A stretch of DNA of 64,000 nt from Bacillota bacterium. GTDB taxonomy: Bacteria > Bacillota > Clostridia > Oscillospirales > Oscillospiraceae. Below are positions 42,084 to 50,179 of the stretch, piece by piece; within the stretch, counting starts at the first letter, position 1; each line of letters starts with the position of its first letter. The notes under the pieces were generated by a model. It made no database searches and was not told where the DNA came from. It was given only the letters and a program-made list of their open reading frames with translations. The position numbers and the translations under genes are program-made. The stretch covers positions 61,870 through 125,869 of the forward strand of contig JAETOJ010000005.1 in assembly GCA_021768085.1 (NCBI GenBank). The letters run 5' to 3'.

Positions 42084-42148
42084 GATATAGTCCTCCAACA
42101 TGCTGAAATTCCATGCAATTCAATCACACTCGGCTGACTGCAAAAAAT

Positions 42149-42184
42149 GAGGGAGAGGTAACTTCCTTACGTTACCTCTCCCTC
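42149..42184. repeat. Hairpin repeat flanking the transposon, right copy
   Basis: GAGGGAGAGGTAAC (42149-42162) pairs perfectly with GTTACCTCTCCCTC (42171-42184), 8-base loop. Read on the minus strand it contains AACGTAAGGAAGTTACC, matching the core CGTAAGGAAGTTGCC of the left copy, and both are adjoined by an AAAAATTT stretch on the outside. Confidence 0.7.
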
Positions 42185-42214
42185 CGCCGGGGAAAAATTT
42201 TTTCCTGGAAAAAC

Positions 42215-42240
42215 GCAACCAAACGGGGCCCTGTTCCGTA
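42215..42240 (+). promoter_or_regulatory. Candidate ECF-sigma promoter
   Basis: GCAACC (42215-42220), 16-bp spacer, CGTA (42237-42240), the AAC/CGT pattern used by group IV sigma factors, 30 bases before the ECF sigma gene. No sigma-A promoter is evident, so autoregulation is plausible. Confidence 0.5.
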
Positions 42241-42270
42241 TCCAGATCAGAGACAGAAAGGAGGGAGCGC

Positions 42271-42750
42271 ATGGGAGAGCCCTGGAACGATCCCAGCGCG
42301 CTGGCCCGGCAGTTCGCCCCGGCAATCTACCGCCTGGCCTACGCCAGAACCGGCAGCCGCGCCGACGCGGAGGACGTGATGCAGGAGGTATTCCTCCGCC
42401 TGGTTCGGCACAGGCCGGTCTTTGACAGCGAGGCCCACGCCCGGGCCTGGCTGCTGAAGGTGGCCTCCAACTGCGCCACCGACCTGTTCCGCCTGCCCTG
42501 GCGGAAGCGGGAGGAGCCGCTGGAGGAGGACGTGTCCGCGCCGGAGGAGCCGGGGGAGGGGAGCGTGACGGAGGCGGTGCTCTCCCTGCCCGCCCGGTAC
42601 CGCATCCCCATCCACCTGTATTATTACGAGGGGTACTCCGTGGCCGAGATCGCGGACATCACCGGCAAGCGCGAGGGCACCGTCAAATCTCATCTGTCCC
42701 GGGCCCGGGCCCTGCTGCGGGACAAGCTGAAGGAGGGGAAGCCGTGCTGA
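42271..42750 (+). CDS. ECF RNA polymerase sigma factor
   Basis: 159 residues. Region 2 (residues ~12-75, YARTGSRADAEDVMQEVFLRL and the DLFR end) recognises the -10. Region 4 (~95-150, YYYEGYSVAEIADITGKREGT followed by VKSHLSRAR) is the HTH for the -35. A short linker without regions 1 and 3 defines the ECF class. The start is ATG 42271 behind AAAGGAGGG. It overlaps the next gene, a predicted membrane anti-sigma, by 7 bases, so the two are made in a fixed ratio. Confidence 0.93.
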   Translation: MGEPWNDPSALARQFAPAIYRLAYARTGSRADAEDVMQEVFLRLVRHRPVFDSEAHARAWLLKVASNCATDLFRLPWRKREEPLEEDVSAPEEPGEGSVTEAVLSLPARYRIPIHLYYYEGYSVAEIADITGKREGTVKSHLSRARALLRDKLKEGKPC

Positions 42751-44168
42751 GCGAGCAGTATAAGCGGGAGATGGAACAGCTCGGCCCCCGCCAGGAGGAG
42801 CTGGAACGGCTCTACACACTCATCGAAGGAGGAACCGACATGAAACGGAAAAAGTGGATCGGCCGCCGGGCCGTGGCTGCCATCGCGGTGTGCGCCGCCC
42901 TGACCCTCACGGCCACCGCGGCGGCGGCGCCGGCGGTGTGGCGCAGCCTTCAGGAGCATCTGGGGCCCTTTGCCCCCTACGCCCAGTATATCAAGGGGGC
43001 GTCGTGCACCGATCAGGGGATCAAGATTCAAATGCTCAGCGCCATATCTGATGATCTGGAGGCCCGGTTCTACCTGTCCGTCCAGGACGTGGAGGGGGAT
43101 CGGCTCAACGAGTTTCTGACCCTCAGCGGGCGGCTCACCGCCGGGGAGCTCCGGGATCGGGAGGGGAAAAACCCGGCGGCGCAGGTGGGCTCCGGGTTTC
43201 CGTCCACCCGCTACTTTGATGTGGCGTCCTACGACCCGGAGACAAAAACCGCCCTGATCAGCGCCACCATTTCTTATGATGAGAACGCCCGGCCCACCCG
43301 GGAGGCCCGGCTGGAGATCAAGGGGCTGGACACCCGGATGGCCGCGCCCCACGCCAGCGCCCCCTGCGTTTCCGTCACCGGCGCGGTGCTCAAAAGCCTG
43401 AGCGTGGGCAAGGACGACAAGGTGATCTACAAGCCCAGCGATCTGGCGGGCACCGGGTACACGGACGCCGTCCTGCCCGGAAAAAAGGTAGTGCTGGCCC
43501 CCGGCCAGACCCCCATGCCCCTGGAGGGCACGGAGGATATCCGCATCTCCTCCATGGGCTTTGCCGACGACGGCTGCTTCCACGTTCGGCTGGACTTTGC
43601 CGAAGGGGTGCGTCCGGCGCTCCGGGAGAGTGGAAAGAGCGCGCTGATCTGCTATGTCACCGGGGCCTCGGGCCCGGAATATGATGTGTGCCAACAGACG
43701 CTGGTGGAGGGGGGCATGGACATCCTGTTCCCCCTGATCAAGGCGGGGGATCTAAAGTCGCTGCAAAGCAACGAGCTGCGGGTCTATGGGGACTATTTCC
43801 GCCCCGGTATCCAGCTTGAGGGCGACTGGTCGGTGGACTTCGAGCTGGAATACCACCCCTCCGTCACCCTGGACTGGACGGGCGAGCTGGGGGGCCGCCA
43901 GGTGCGGCAGGTCACCCTCTCCCCTCTGTCGGTGGTCATGTTCAGCAGCTCCGGCAGCTCCGGCGGGTTCCACGGCGACACGCTGTACGCCGTGAAAAAG
44001 GACGGCTCCACCGTGGCCGCCGAGCCCGGAACAGGGGGCTACAGCAACGTGAGCACGCCCGAGAAGGAGCTCTGGGACGCCTTCAACACCTGGAAATTTG
44101 AGGAACCCATTGATATAGAGGACATCTCCTTCCTCTCCCTGAAGGGCACGCTGATTCCGGTGAACTGA
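42744..44168 (+). CDS. DUF4179-type membrane anti-sigma factor
   Basis: 474 residues. A short cytoplasmic N-terminus (~1-36), where the sigma would bind, is followed by one membrane helix at ~37-58 (AVAAIAVCAALTLTATAAAAP). A large extracytoplasmic sensor of ~400 residues with immunoglobulin-like strands follows, matching DUF4179 proteins encoded downstream of ECF sigma factors in clostridia. No zinc-binding HxxxCxxC anti-sigma motif is present. The signal sensed is unknown. A terminator at 44183-44231 closes this two-gene operon. Confidence 0.83.
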   Translation: MLSEQYKREMEQLGPRQEELERLYTLIEGGTDMKRKKWIGRRAVAAIAVCAALTLTATAAAAPAVWRSLQEHLGPFAPYAQYIKGASCTDQGIKIQMLSAISDDLEARFYLSVQDVEGDRLNEFLTLSGRLTAGELRDREGKNPAAQVGSGFPSTRYFDVASYDPETKTALISATISYDENARPTREARLEIKGLDTRMAAPHASAPCVSVTGAVLKSLSVGKDDKVIYKPSDLAGTGYTDAVLPGKKVVLAPGQTPMPLEGTEDIRISSMGFADDGCFHVRLDFAEGVRPALRESGKSALICYVTGASGPEYDVCQQTLVEGGMDILFPLIKAGDLKSLQSNELRVYGDYFRPGIQLEGDWSVDFELEYHPSVTLDWTGELGGRQVRQVTLSPLSVVMFSSSGSSGGFHGDTLYAVKKDGSTVAAEPGTGGYSNVSTPEKELWDAFNTWKFEEPIDIEDISFLSLKGTLIPVN

Positions 44169-44182
44169 ACCCGCATAGAACA

Positions 44183-44231
44183 AACCATGTGCGGAGAGGA
44201 GCTTTGCCCTTTCCGCACATGGTTCTTTTTT
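44183..44231 (+). terminator. Terminator after the sigma/anti-sigma operon
   Basis: AACCATGTGCGGA (44183-44195) pairs perfectly with TCCGCACATGGTT (44212-44224), 16-base loop, then CTTTTTT. Confidence 0.93.
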
Positions 44232-44832
44232 ATATCTCCCTGCGCCCTTCTAACGCCCGCATCAAGGTGGCGTCGTCCGCAAATTCCAGGTGGCTGCCCA
44301 CCGGGATGCCGTAGGCCAGCCGGGTGGTTTTCACCCCGAAGGGCTTCAGCAGCCGGGACAGGTACAGGGCGGTGGTCTCCCCCTCGGTGTCCGGGTTGGT
44401 GGCCATGATCACCTCGTCGATCCCCCCGGCGGACACCCGCTCCACCAGTTGGGCGATGTGCAGATCGTCCGGCCCCACGTGGTTCATGGGGGAGATCACC
44501 CCGTGGAGGACGTGATACACCCCGGCGTACTCCCGGGAGCGCTCCATGGCCACCACGTCCTTGGGGTCGGCCACCACGCACACGGTGGCGTGATCCCGCT
44601 TGGAGGAGGCGCAGATGGGGCACGCCCCCTCCCCGTCGGTGAGGTTCTGGCACACCGGGCAGCAGCCGATGGAGGTCTTGGCGTCCAGCAGGGCGGCGGC
44701 GAAGTCTTTGGCTGTCTGCTCCGGCTGATCGAGAATGTAAAAGGCCAGCCGCTGGGCGCTCTTGCGGCCCACGCCGGGGAGCCTGGCGAACTGCTCCACT
44801 AAATTTTCCAGGGCAGCGGGGAAATAGTCCAT
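44230..44832 (-). CDS. recR: Recombination protein RecR
   Basis: 200 residues, full length. N-terminal HhH (LPGVGRKSAQRLAF), C4 zinc finger (CCPVCQNL...CPIC), Toprim domain (VCVVADPKDVVAMER, with later acidic DTEGE), and the C-terminal Walker-B-like end. It acts with RecO and RecF in loading RecA on gapped DNA. The usual partner genes dnaX and ybaB are not upstream here; instead a DUF4177 and rpe gene precede it on the same strand with short gaps. RBS TTGGAGG before ATG 44832. Confidence 0.95.
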   Translation of the reverse strand: MDYFPAALENLVEQFARLPGVGRKSAQRLAFYILDQPEQTAKDFAAALLDAKTSIGCCPVCQNLTDGEGACPICASSKRDHATVCVVADPKDVVAMERSREYAGVYHVLHGVISPMNHVGPDDLHIAQLVERVSAGGIDEVIMATNPDTEGETTALYLSRLLKPFGVKTTRLAYGIPVGSHLEFADDATLMRALEGRREI

Positions 44833-44850
44833 GGGAAAACCTCCAAATCG

Positions 44851-45006
44851 TTATGCGTCCTTCTCAAAGGTGATCATCACGCGATAGGACGAGGCCCTGT
44901 CCCATTGGGTCACCGCTTTGACTGTCCACCCCTGGCGGGCCATCCGGTTCATCGCGGCTTCGGCCTCCTCCGGAGTTTGGGCTGTCAGCACCTGATATTC
45001 CTTCAT
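44851..45006 (-). CDS. DUF4177-like small protein
   Basis: 51 residues from ATG 45006 (MKEYQVLTAQTPEEAEAAMN); the upstream part of the frame overlaps rpe and is not used. The pattern of strand, helix (EEAEAAMNRMARQGW) and strand (YRVMITFEK) is that of DUF4177, small alpha/beta proteins of unknown function. It sits between rpe (4-base gap) and recR (18-base gap), so it is probably cotranscribed. Confidence 0.72.
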   Translation of the reverse strand: MKEYQVLTAQTPEEAEAAMNRMARQGWTVKAVTQWDRASSYRVMITFEKDA

Positions 45007-45010
45007 AACG

Positions 45011-45661
45011 TCACCTCGCCGTCCGCAGAAGTTCAATGGCTTTCGCCGGATCCTCCGCGCCGTACACCGCAGATCCCGCCACCAGCACGTTGGCCCCCGC
45101 CTCAATCACCTGTTCCGCTGTGCCGGGGGCGATGCCGCCGTCCACCTCCAGCTCACAGGCTGGGTTGTATTTGTCGATCAGCGCCCGTACCTCCCGGATG
45201 GTGTCCAGCTGGGACTCCATGAACTTCTGCCCGCCGAACCCCGGCTCCACCGTCATCACCAGCACCATGTCCAGCCGCTCCAGATAGGGCAGCACCGCCC
45301 GTGCCGACGTGATGGGCCGCAGAGCCACCGCCTTCTTCACCCCGTTGGCCTCCATGGCGCGGAGGGCGTCGGCGATGCGGGTGGGGTGGTCGGCCTCCAG
45401 GTGGACGGACAGCAGATCCGCCCCCGCCTGGCAGAACTGGTCGATATATCGCACCGGCTTGTCGATCATCAGGTGCACGTCCAGGAACATCCCGGTGTGC
45501 TTGCGGATGGACGCCACCACCGGCACGCCGATGGTGAGGTTGGGCACAAAGGCGCCGTCCATCACGTCCACGTGGAGCCAGTCCGCGGCGGACACCCGCC
45601 TAATGTCCCGCTCCAAATTGCAAAAATCCGCCGAAAGAATGGAAGGGGCGATCTTGAGCAT
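45011..45661 (-). CDS. rpe: Ribulose-phosphate 3-epimerase
   Basis: 216 residues. It interconverts ribulose 5-phosphate and xylulose 5-phosphate in the pentose phosphate pathway. The TIM barrel has metal/catalytic motifs HVDVMDGAFVPN, DVHLMI, MTVEPGFGGQ and VDGGI. The start is ATG 45661, with AGAGGGAG upstream; the frame stays open further up through GC-rich non-coding sequence. The length and all catalytic residues are normal. Confidence 0.95.
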   Translation of the reverse strand: MLKIAPSILSADFCNLERDIRRVSAADWLHVDVMDGAFVPNLTIGVPVVASIRKHTGMFLDVHLMIDKPVRYIDQFCQAGADLLSVHLEADHPTRIADALRAMEANGVKKAVALRPITSARAVLPYLERLDMVLVMTVEPGFGGQKFMESQLDTIREVRALIDKYNPACELEVDGGIAPGTAEQVIEAGANVLVAGSAVYGAEDPAKAIELLRTAR

Positions 45662-45976
45662 GATTTTCTCCCTCTTTTTCAGAAATTTGCCCGGGCGCAG
45701 AGCCCGTCCCCGGCCCCCCGGCCTGGGGCAGCCCCGGCCCCGCCGCATAGGATAGAACACGCGGAAGTCCGCCGGCGGCGGCGTTGGACGGCTCCCCACG
45801 CCCCCTGGCCCGCGTCCAGCAGGCCCGCCGCAGGGCGCGCCGCACCTGAATACCCCGCACCGCTGCAATCGCGGCGGTGCGGGGATTGTGATCTTGTCCG
45901 TAGGGGAGGGGCTTGCCCCCTCCCGGGAAAAGGGTCTCCGATCCTTCAAGGCGGGAGGGGCAAGCCCCTCCCCTAC
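45662..45976. other. Non-coding gap between rpe and ilvA with palindromes
   Basis: 315 bp, very GC-rich, with no convincing gene. It holds an 11-bp stem CCCCGCACCGC (45853-45863)/GCGGTGCGGGG (45874-45884) and the long inverted repeat at 45901-45975. No clear rpe promoter is seen. Confidence 0.7.
45901..45975. repeat. Long near-perfect inverted repeat after ilvA
   Basis: Arms of 24-25 bp (45901-45925 and 45952-45975), differing by one extra C, around a 26-base loop; the sequence is of the TAGGGGAGGGGCTTGCCCC type. It begins one base after the ilvA stop codon on the minus strand. There is no U-tract. It resembles a dispersed repeat and could act as a 3' stability hairpin for ilvA mRNA. Confidence 0.75.
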
Positions 45977-47200
45977 TTACCCTGTAATGGTGCCGCTGGC
46001 GGCCACCTCTCGCACGTCGTAGCCCGCCTGCTTCAGGGCGTTGAGGATCTCCGCCTTGTGGGACAGGCCGAAGGCCTCCATGGTCACCTTCAGCTCCACC
46101 CCGGCCTGCCGGTTGATGTTGACAAACTGGTTGTGATCCAGCTTGATGATGTTGCCGTTGAGCCCCGCCACCAGCTCCGCGATCCGCAGCAGCTCGCCGG
46201 GCCGATCCGGGAGCTGCACCGAGAAGGTGAAGATCCGCCCCCGGTTGATGAGCCCGTGCTGCACCAGGGAGGAGATGGTGATCACGTCCATATTGCCGCC
46301 GGACAGCACGCTCACCACATTGCGCCCGTCCGGCTCCAGGTGGTTCAGCGCCGCCACGGTGAGCAGCCCCGCGTTCTCCACCACCATCTTGTGCTTCTCC
46401 ATCACGTCCAGGAAGGCGTCCACCAGCTCGTCGTCGTCGATGGTGAGGATATCGTCCACGTGCTGCTGGATGTAGGGGAACACCTGATCCCCGGGGGTTT
46501 TCACCGCCACGCCGTCGGCGATGGTGGAGATTTTGTCCAGCGTCACCACATGGCCCGCCTCCAGGCTGGCCTTCATGGACGCCGCCCCGGAGGGCTCCAC
46601 GCCGATGACCTGCACCGACGGGTTGAGCAGCTTGGCCAGGGTGGACACACCCGCCGCCAGTCCGCCGCCGCCGATGGGCACCAGAATCACGTCCACGTCG
46701 GGCAGATCCTTGAAGATCTCATAGGCGATGGTGCCCTGGCCGGTGGACACGGTGAGGTCGTTGAAGGGGTGGACATAGGTCAGCCCCTCCTCCTGGCTGA
46801 GCTGGGCGGCCAGCGCCGCCGCGTCGTCGAAGGTCTCCCCGTGGAGCACCACCTTCGCCCCGTAGTCCTTGGTATTGTTCACCTTCACCAGGGGGGTGGT
46901 GGTGGGCATGACGATGGTGGCGGCCACCCTCGCCGCCCGGGCGGCGTAGGCCACCCCCTGGGCGTGGTTGCCGGCGGAGGCCGTCACCAGCCCCCGGGCC
47001 TTCTCCTCATCGGACAGGGTGGAGCATTTGAAATAAGCGCCCCGGATTTTATAAGCCCCCGTCACCTGCATATTCTCCGGCTTGAGGTACACCTGGTTGC
47101 CGGAGGCGCGGGTGAAAAAGGGGCTGTAGATCAGGTCGGTGGGGTGGAGCACGCCATCCAGCGTCTTCCGGGCCGCCTTGAAGTCGTTCAGCGTCATCAT
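45977..47200 (-). CDS. ilvA: Threonine ammonia-lyase (threonine deaminase)
   Basis: 407 residues. PLP enzyme converting threonine to 2-oxobutyrate and ammonia, the entry to isoleucine; its product is a substrate of the IlvBN encoded at 4727-7012. The PLP lysine is Lys51 in GAYKIRGA, the phosphate-binding loop is GGGGLAAGV, and a C-terminal ACT-type domain (residues ~325-400, VQLPDRPGELLRIAELVAG) gives allosteric control. The single short ACT is the catabolic-like TdcB/IlvA short form. Its own promoter is at 47235-47263. Confidence 0.94.
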   Translation of the reverse strand: MMTLNDFKAARKTLDGVLHPTDLIYSPFFTRASGNQVYLKPENMQVTGAYKIRGAYFKCSTLSDEEKARGLVTASAGNHAQGVAYAARAARVAATIVMPTTTPLVKVNNTKDYGAKVVLHGETFDDAAALAAQLSQEEGLTYVHPFNDLTVSTGQGTIAYEIFKDLPDVDVILVPIGGGGLAAGVSTLAKLLNPSVQVIGVEPSGAASMKASLEAGHVVTLDKISTIADGVAVKTPGDQVFPYIQQHVDDILTIDDDELVDAFLDVMEKHKMVVENAGLLTVAALNHLEPDGRNVVSVLSGGNMDVITISSLVQHGLINRGRIFTFSVQLPDRPGELLRIAELVAGLNGNIIKLDHNQFVNINRQAGVELKVTMEAFGLSHKAEILNALKQAGYDVREVAASGTITG

Positions 47201-47234
47201 GGTAAAGGACTCCCTCGTGTCAGTTTAGCACTTT

Positions 47235-47263
47235 ATTTTACAGGAAGAACGCAGGAAAGTCAA
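47235..47263 (-). promoter_or_regulatory. Promoter of ilvA
   Basis: Minus strand TTGACT (47263-47258), 17-bp spacer, TAAAAT (47240-47235), 34 bases before ilvA. Confidence 0.78.
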
Positions 47264-47283
47264 CCGCCCCGCCCCCCTTCTTC

Positions 47284-47312
47284 TTGACTTTGACAGCGCG
47301 GGAGGGTAAAAT
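47284..47312 (+). promoter_or_regulatory. Promoter of the xpaC-telA cluster
   Basis: TTGACT (47284-47289), 17-bp spacer, TAAAAT (47307-47312), in divergent orientation to the ilvA promoter 20 bp away and with the same hexamers. Confidence 0.75.
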
Positions 47313-47355
47313 AGGGGAGGTATCTATTTTTGATCCCCAGGAAGGAGCGAGCGCC

Positions 47356-48039
47356 ATGGCCTATGTGAAAAAACGCAGCGTCCTGCCCATTTACTTCGTC
47401 GGGGGAACGTGGCTGCTGTGGGCGCTGTGCGCGCCGCTGTACCGGCCCACCCACTACCTCATGGCGGCGCTGGCCTCGCTGGCGGCGTACTTCGTGGGCA
47501 AGATGATCTTCCCAGACCGGGGCTATGAGATGGCCGACATCTCCGCCCCCGGCCCCGCCCAACCCAAGCCCAAGGAGGAGAAGCCCCAGTCCACCGGCAA
47601 CCCGGAGATCGACGCTCTGCTGGATGAGCGGGCGAAAGCCGTGTCCGAGATGCGGCGGCTCAATGACTCCATCAAGGACGTGAAGATCTCCGCCCAGATC
47701 AGCCACCTGGAGGCCACCACCGGCAAGATCATCGACGCGGTGGTGGAGAAGCCCGCCAAACTGCCCCAGATCCGCAAGTTCATGAACTACTACCTGCCCA
47801 CCACCATGAAGCTGCTCAACGCCTACGACCGGATGGACTCCACCGGCGCGTCGGGAACCAACATCGACGGCACCAAGGAGAAGATCGAGGAGATGCTGGG
47901 CACCATCTGCGTGGCCTTCAGCCGCCAGCTGGACGCCCTGTACGGCGAGGAGGCCCTGGACATCTCCGCCGACATCACCGTCATGGAGCAGATGCTCCAG
48001 CAGGAGGGCATCGGCGGCATGACCCTGGGCGGATCGTGA
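47356..48039 (+). CDS. XpaC-like membrane protein
   Basis: 227 residues. Two adjacent N-terminal helices (~10-28 and ~32-50) are followed by a long cytoplasmic helical domain with NPEIDALLDERAKAVSEMRRL. This is the family named after Bacillus XpaC (5-bromo-4-chloroindolyl phosphate hydrolysis); the enzymatic name is historical and no phosphatase motif is visible. It is almost always next to telA, as here, and probably works with it at the membrane. The start is ATG 47356 with GAAGGAG 8 bases upstream. Confidence 0.83.
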   Translation: MAYVKKRSVLPIYFVGGTWLLWALCAPLYRPTHYLMAALASLAAYFVGKMIFPDRGYEMADISAPGPAQPKPKEEKPQSTGNPEIDALLDERAKAVSEMRRLNDSIKDVKISAQISHLEATTGKIIDAVVEKPAKLPQIRKFMNYYLPTTMKLLNAYDRMDSTGASGTNIDGTKEKIEEMLGTICVAFSRQLDALYGEEALDISADITVMEQMLQQEGIGGMTLGGS

Positions 48040-48049
48040 GGGACGGCCT

Positions 48050-48280
48050 ATGAAACGGAAGATCTCCAAGCGGGGCTACCGGGTGCTGGCCATCGTGTGG
48101 GCCATGGCCTCCGCCTCCATGGCCGTGGCGGCCATCCGCCAGCTGCCCACCCTCAACCCGCCCACCCTGCTGCTGCTGGCGGCAAGCCTGGTGGCCGCCA
48201 CCAGCTTCTGGAAAACCTATAAAACCACCCCGGACGTAGACAAACCCGATCAGAAAACGGAGGAGAAAAAACATGGATGA
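48050..48280 (+). CDS. Small membrane protein, 76 aa
   Basis: Two hydrophobic helices (~12-29 and ~36-52), a basic N-terminus (MKRKISKRGYR) and a charged tail. Not recognised as a family. It is wedged between xpaC (10-base gap) and telA (8-base overlap), so it belongs to the same operon and perhaps the same membrane complex. Confidence 0.78.
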   Translation: MKRKISKRGYRVLAIVWAMASASMAVAAIRQLPTLNPPTLLLLAASLVAATSFWKTYKTTPDVDKPDQKTEEKKHG

Positions 48281-49490
48281 GAACATGATGCCCGAGCTGA
48301 CCCTGGATCCCACCGGCGCCGCGGCCGCCGCTCAGGCCGCCCAGGCCGCCGAGGCTGCCATTCCCAAAGCCCCGGAGGCCCCCACCCTGACCCTGGAGAA
48401 CAGCGTCACCCCGGAGGACGCCGCCGCGGTGCAGGCTGCCCGGGACGCCCAGGCCATCCAGCTGGACGAGAGCCAGTTGTCTGAGGCGGAGCGGAAGATG
48501 GTGAACGACTTCGCCCAGAAGATCGACATCACCGACTCCACCCAGGTGCTCCAGTACGGCGCGGCGGCCCAGAAGAACATCGCCGGCTTCTCGGAGAACG
48601 CCCTCAACAACGTGCGCACCAAGGATCTGGGCCAGGTGGGAGAGGCGCTGTCCTCCCTGGTGGTGGAGCTGAAAACCTTCGGCCAGGAGGAGAAGAAGGG
48701 CATCGGCGGCTGGTTCCAGAAGAAGAAGAACGAGGCCCTGGCCCTCAAGGCCAGCTACGACAAGGCGGAGGTCAACGTGGACAAGATCGCCTCCATCCTG
48801 GAGGGGCATCAGGTCACGCTGATGAAGGACATCGCCATGCTGGATCAGATGTATGAGCTGAACACCAAGTACTACAAGGAGCTCACCATGTATATCCTGG
48901 CGGGCAAGAAGGCGCTGATGAAGGCCCGGAACGAGGATCTGGAGGAGCTGCGCAAGAAGGCCGCCGCCTCCGGCTCCCAGGAGGACGCCCAGAAGTACAA
49001 CGACTACGCCAACCTGTGCAACCGGTTCGAGAAGAAGCTCCACGACCTGGAGCTCACCCGGATGATCTCCATCCAGATGGGCCCCCAGACCCGGATGATC
49101 CAGAACAACGACGCCCTGATGCTGGAGAAGATCCAGTCCTCCCTGGTGAACACCATCCCCCTGTGGAAAAGCCAGATGGTGCTGGCCCTGGGGCTGGAGC
49201 ACTCCCGCCAGGCCACCGCCGCCCAGTCCGCCGTCACCAACATGACTAACGATCTGCTGCGCAAGAACGCGGAGATGCTGAAGATGGGCACCATCGAGAC
49301 GGCCAAGGAGGCGGAGCGCTCCGTGGTGGACATTGAGACCCTCCAGCACACCAACCAGCAGCTCATCTCCACCCTGGACGAGGTGATGCAGATCCAGAAG
49401 GACGGCGCCCAGAAGCGCCGCGAGGCCGAGCTGGAGCTGGGCCGCATCGAGGGCGAGCTGAAGCAGAAGCTGCTGGAGCTACGGGGGTAA
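48273..49490 (+). CDS. telA: Toxic anion resistance protein, TelA/YaaN family
   Basis: 405 residues, cytoplasmic and almost wholly helical with long coiled coils. The N-terminal ~60 residues are Ala/Pro-rich, and the TelA domain spans ~70-400 (YGAAAQKNIAGFSENALNN, RMISIQMGPQTRMIQNNDAL). The family is linked to tellurite and nisin or antimicrobial tolerance in some Firmicutes; the mechanism is unknown. With XpaC and the TPM-domain genes downstream it forms a putative envelope-stress cluster. RBS GGAGG precedes ATG 48273, within the upstream gene. Confidence 0.9.
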   Translation: MDENMMPELTLDPTGAAAAAQAAQAAEAAIPKAPEAPTLTLENSVTPEDAAAVQAARDAQAIQLDESQLSEAERKMVNDFAQKIDITDSTQVLQYGAAAQKNIAGFSENALNNVRTKDLGQVGEALSSLVVELKTFGQEEKKGIGGWFQKKKNEALALKASYDKAEVNVDKIASILEGHQVTLMKDIAMLDQMYELNTKYYKELTMYILAGKKALMKARNEDLEELRKKAAASGSQEDAQKYNDYANLCNRFEKKLHDLELTRMISIQMGPQTRMIQNNDALMLEKIQSSLVNTIPLWKSQMVLALGLEHSRQATAAQSAVTNMTNDLLRKNAEMLKMGTIETAKEAERSVVDIETLQHTNQQLISTLDEVMQIQKDGAQKRREAELELGRIEGELKQKLLELRG

Positions 49491-49557
49491 GAGATCGTAA
49501 ACGGTGCACCGTAGGGCGCACACAAAGAAAACGTCCGCGTCTTAGAAAGGACTTCCT

Positions 49558-50178
49558 ATGAGAATGCTGTTGTTTATCCTCCCCTGGGCTGCCATCGGCA
49601 TCGCGCTGGCTGTCGTCGCCGCCGGCGCGGTGACGGGGAAGAACGTGTTTAAAAAACAGGGGGCGGCGTGGCTCATCACCATCGTGATGGTGGTGGTCTC
49701 CATCGGCATCGGCTACGCCAAGGCGCCCATCAACAACCCGGTGCCGGAGCCTGATCTGCCCAACGCCCCCGCCGCTTCCGACACCTTCGTGCGGGACGAC
49801 GCCAACGTGCTGTCCAGCCAAACGGAGCGGGAACTGGCCGAACGCAACCAGCGTCTGTGGCAGCGGCACAATATCACCGTGGCGGTAGTCACCTGCAACA
49901 ACCAGCGGGATCTGGGGGACTACGCCTACCGGCAGGCAGTAGCTATGGGCCTGGGCGGGTATGATATGGTGGTGGCCCTGGATATCCGGGGCGACAACTA
50001 CTGGCTTCTGCTGGGTGCTGATGTGGACAAGGACTTCCCCTACGACCCCTCCGACTACGCCTACGACTATATGGAGGACTATTTCGTCCGCGGAATGTAT
50101 GACGACGCCGTGCTGGATCTCACCGCGGCCCTGGAATCCTGGTACGGTGTCTATTATGGCACGGAAGGGAGGCCCTGA
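49558..50178 (+). CDS. TPM-domain membrane protein
   Basis: 206 residues. Two N-terminal helices (~5-25 and ~36-53) are followed by a TPM domain (~75-190) with FVRDDANVLSSQTERELAERN and VVALDIRGDNYWLLLG. In other proteins this fold has weak phosphatase activity or acts as an assembly factor; no function is assignable here. The start is ATG 49558 behind AAAGGA. The next gene begins two bases after its stop. Confidence 0.85.
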   Translation: MRMLLFILPWAAIGIALAVVAAGAVTGKNVFKKQGAAWLITIVMVVVSIGIGYAKAPINNPVPEPDLPNAPAASDTFVRDDANVLSSQTERELAERNQRLWQRHNITVAVVTCNNQRDLGDYAYRQAVAMGLGGYDMVVALDIRGDNYWLLLGADVDKDFPYDPSDYAYDYMEDYFVRGMYDDAVLDLTAALESWYGVYYGTEGRP

Positions 50179-50179
50179 C

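Larger units (their letters stand above)
35040..42145. mobile_element. Tn4451/TnpX-type integrated element with restriction-modification cargo, internally inverted
   Basis: The boundaries are approximate and were set by the last transposon genes; the exact ends and target duplication were not identified. Contents in order: TnpX C-terminal half (-), single-chain restriction-modification gene (-), oriT-like region, mobC-like (+), tnpW (+), TnpX N-terminal half (+), tnpV (-). The region is visibly AT-richer than the chromosome on both sides, most strongly in the restriction gene, indicating acquisition. The segment 36356-41667 appears inverted relative to the arrangement that would give an intact TnpX. 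Confidence 0.85.

Noticed and set aside
35085..42101. The split recombinase as an assembly chimera.
   Set aside because: Not excluded, but the shared sequence at the junctions is only 5 bp exact (9 of 11 overall), too short to mislead an assembler, and both reconstructed junctions make biological sense; reads are needed to settle it.
45600..45949. Arg/Gly-rich open frames upstream of rpe.
   Set aside because: No Shine-Dalgarno, no family resemblance, and composition typical of GC-rich non-coding sequence with palindromes.
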